This document shows positions 63,576-64,000 of a stretch of DNA of 64,000 bases, one piece after another (position 1 is the stretch's first letter; each line of letters starts with the position of its first letter). The DNA is from Oscillospiraceae bacterium. Lineage in GTDB: Bacteria; Bacillota; Clostridia; Oscillospirales; Ruminococcaceae. The stretch is taken from NCBI GenBank assembly GCA_018110825.1, contig JAGBCL010000027.1, forward strand, positions 1 to 64,000, given 5' to 3'. The translations under genes and the position numbers were made by a program. Under the pieces are notes generated by a model, which saw only the letters and a list, made by a program, of their open reading frames with translations, was not told the DNA's origin and ran no database searches.

Positions 63576-64000
63576 ATGCGACATACACCATTTTCAGATA
63601 AGTATTTTGTTCTTGCACTTGTTCCCTTGGCAGTAATTCTAATCGCAATTGGATTATTTTTAACCATTGATTATGAGCATTTCCGTTCAAATGCAGTTGT
63701 AACAATGGGGTGGATAAAAAAGGAGTACGTTCACGAGAGCTTGGAGTCAAGCCGATATAACAGCTGTAATGTGCTTGTTGCATATAAAGCAGGTGATAAT
63801 GAGTATCACCTCTACATTTCCAATTATGAAAAGGGAAGAAAAGTGCGCAGAGGTTTGTATGAGGGCAGAGGTGTAGAGGTAATGTATGACAAAAATCACC
63901 CTGCCGAGTCAAGAACTACTGAGGAGCCTTATCAAAAGAGTGTGCTTCTTATCGGAGCAGGTGTACTGTCATTATTATTAAGCTTTCACTTGTACAGAAG
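63576..64000 (+). CDS. DUF3592-like membrane protein, 3' end cut by window
   Basis: ATG at 63576 behind AAGGAG; the frame is open to the window end (141 codons). One N-terminal helix (about 12-30), a beta domain with VEVMYDKNHPAESR, matching the VMYDPENPGD site of the upstream protein, and a second helix (about 122-138). A paralogue of the preceding gene in tandem. Confidence 0.78.
   Translation, partial: MRHTPFSDKYFVLALVPLAVILIAIGLFLTIDYEHFRSNAVVTMGWIKKEYVHESLESSRYNSCNVLVAYKAGDNEYHLYISNYEKGRKVRRGLYEGRGVEVMYDKNHPAESRTTEEPYQKSVLLIGAGVLSLLLSFHLYR

Overview
The window reads like a low-GC, anaerobic, endospore-lineage Firmicute close to Ruminococcus (Oscillospiraceae). The reasons are a Spo0A gene, a YaaH/SleL-type spore cortex glucosaminidase, a cellobiose 2-epimerase that strongly resembles the Ruminococcus albus enzyme, Thr/Glu-rich linkers on exported proteins, a stand-alone 2[4Fe-4S] ferredoxin, and HemW without aerobic pathways. 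No species is claimed. Promoters are easy to read: many genes have TTGACA-like and TATAAT-like hexamers exactly 17 bp apart. Start codons were set by ribosome binding sites (AGGAGG-type) and several are GTG or TTG.

Region 1 (1-5252) is the right end of an integrative mobilizable element: the 3' part of a MobV relaxase, an excisionase-like helix-turn-helix protein, a CHC2 zinc-finger primase fragment, a P4-type helicase, a GGCGTGC iteron block with a perfect 15-bp inverted repeat, and a tyrosine integrase flanked by AACGGACA repeats. It ends at the 3' end of a tRNA-Leu gene, the likely attachment site.

Region 2 (5.3-28.3 kb) is chromosomal: spo0A, a polar amino acid ABC transporter, an AEC permease, a zinc-ribbon/PASTA pseudokinase, a GH2 glycosidase followed by a C39-like protease, a three-gene set resembling Bacillus ydjI-ydjG-ydjH (SPFH, zinc ribbon, TPM), a LacI-sensor/GGDEF protein, hemW, a DUF3795 gene, lepA, a small acidic protein, an alpha/beta hydrolase, tRNA-Arg and a spore glucosaminidase.

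Region 3 (28.4-35.3 kb) holds a zinc-ribbon membrane protein, the str operon (rpsL-rpsG-fusA-tuf, with an extra promoter before tuf), a HIT protein and a ferredoxin gene. A large imperfect palindrome lies between the last two.

Region 4 (35.4-45.6 kb) is a purine biosynthesis cluster, purE-purF-purM-purN-(DUF3592)-purO-AICAR transformylase-(three membrane/lipoprotein genes)-purD, behind a leader with a 40-codon ORF that runs into a terminator. The PurF lacks its N-terminal catalytic cysteine. The last two steps to IMP use a stand-alone AICAR transformylase and a PurO-type cyclohydrolase instead of bifunctional PurH.

Region 5 (45.6-64 kb) carries trmO, a second LacI-sensor/GGDEF protein, an MFS transporter, a zinc-ribbon/TPR-like membrane protein, secA-DUF1015-cellobiose 2-epimerase-ComFB, a DUF1538 membrane protein with a tandem PII-like partner, another alpha/beta hydrolase, a lactate/malate dehydrogenase-family enzyme, a MATE exporter and two DUF3592 membrane proteins, the last cut by the window end. 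The most unusual points are the Cys-less PurF with split PurH, the Spo0A with a degenerate acidic pocket, the pseudokinase, and the recurring zinc-ribbon membrane proteins.
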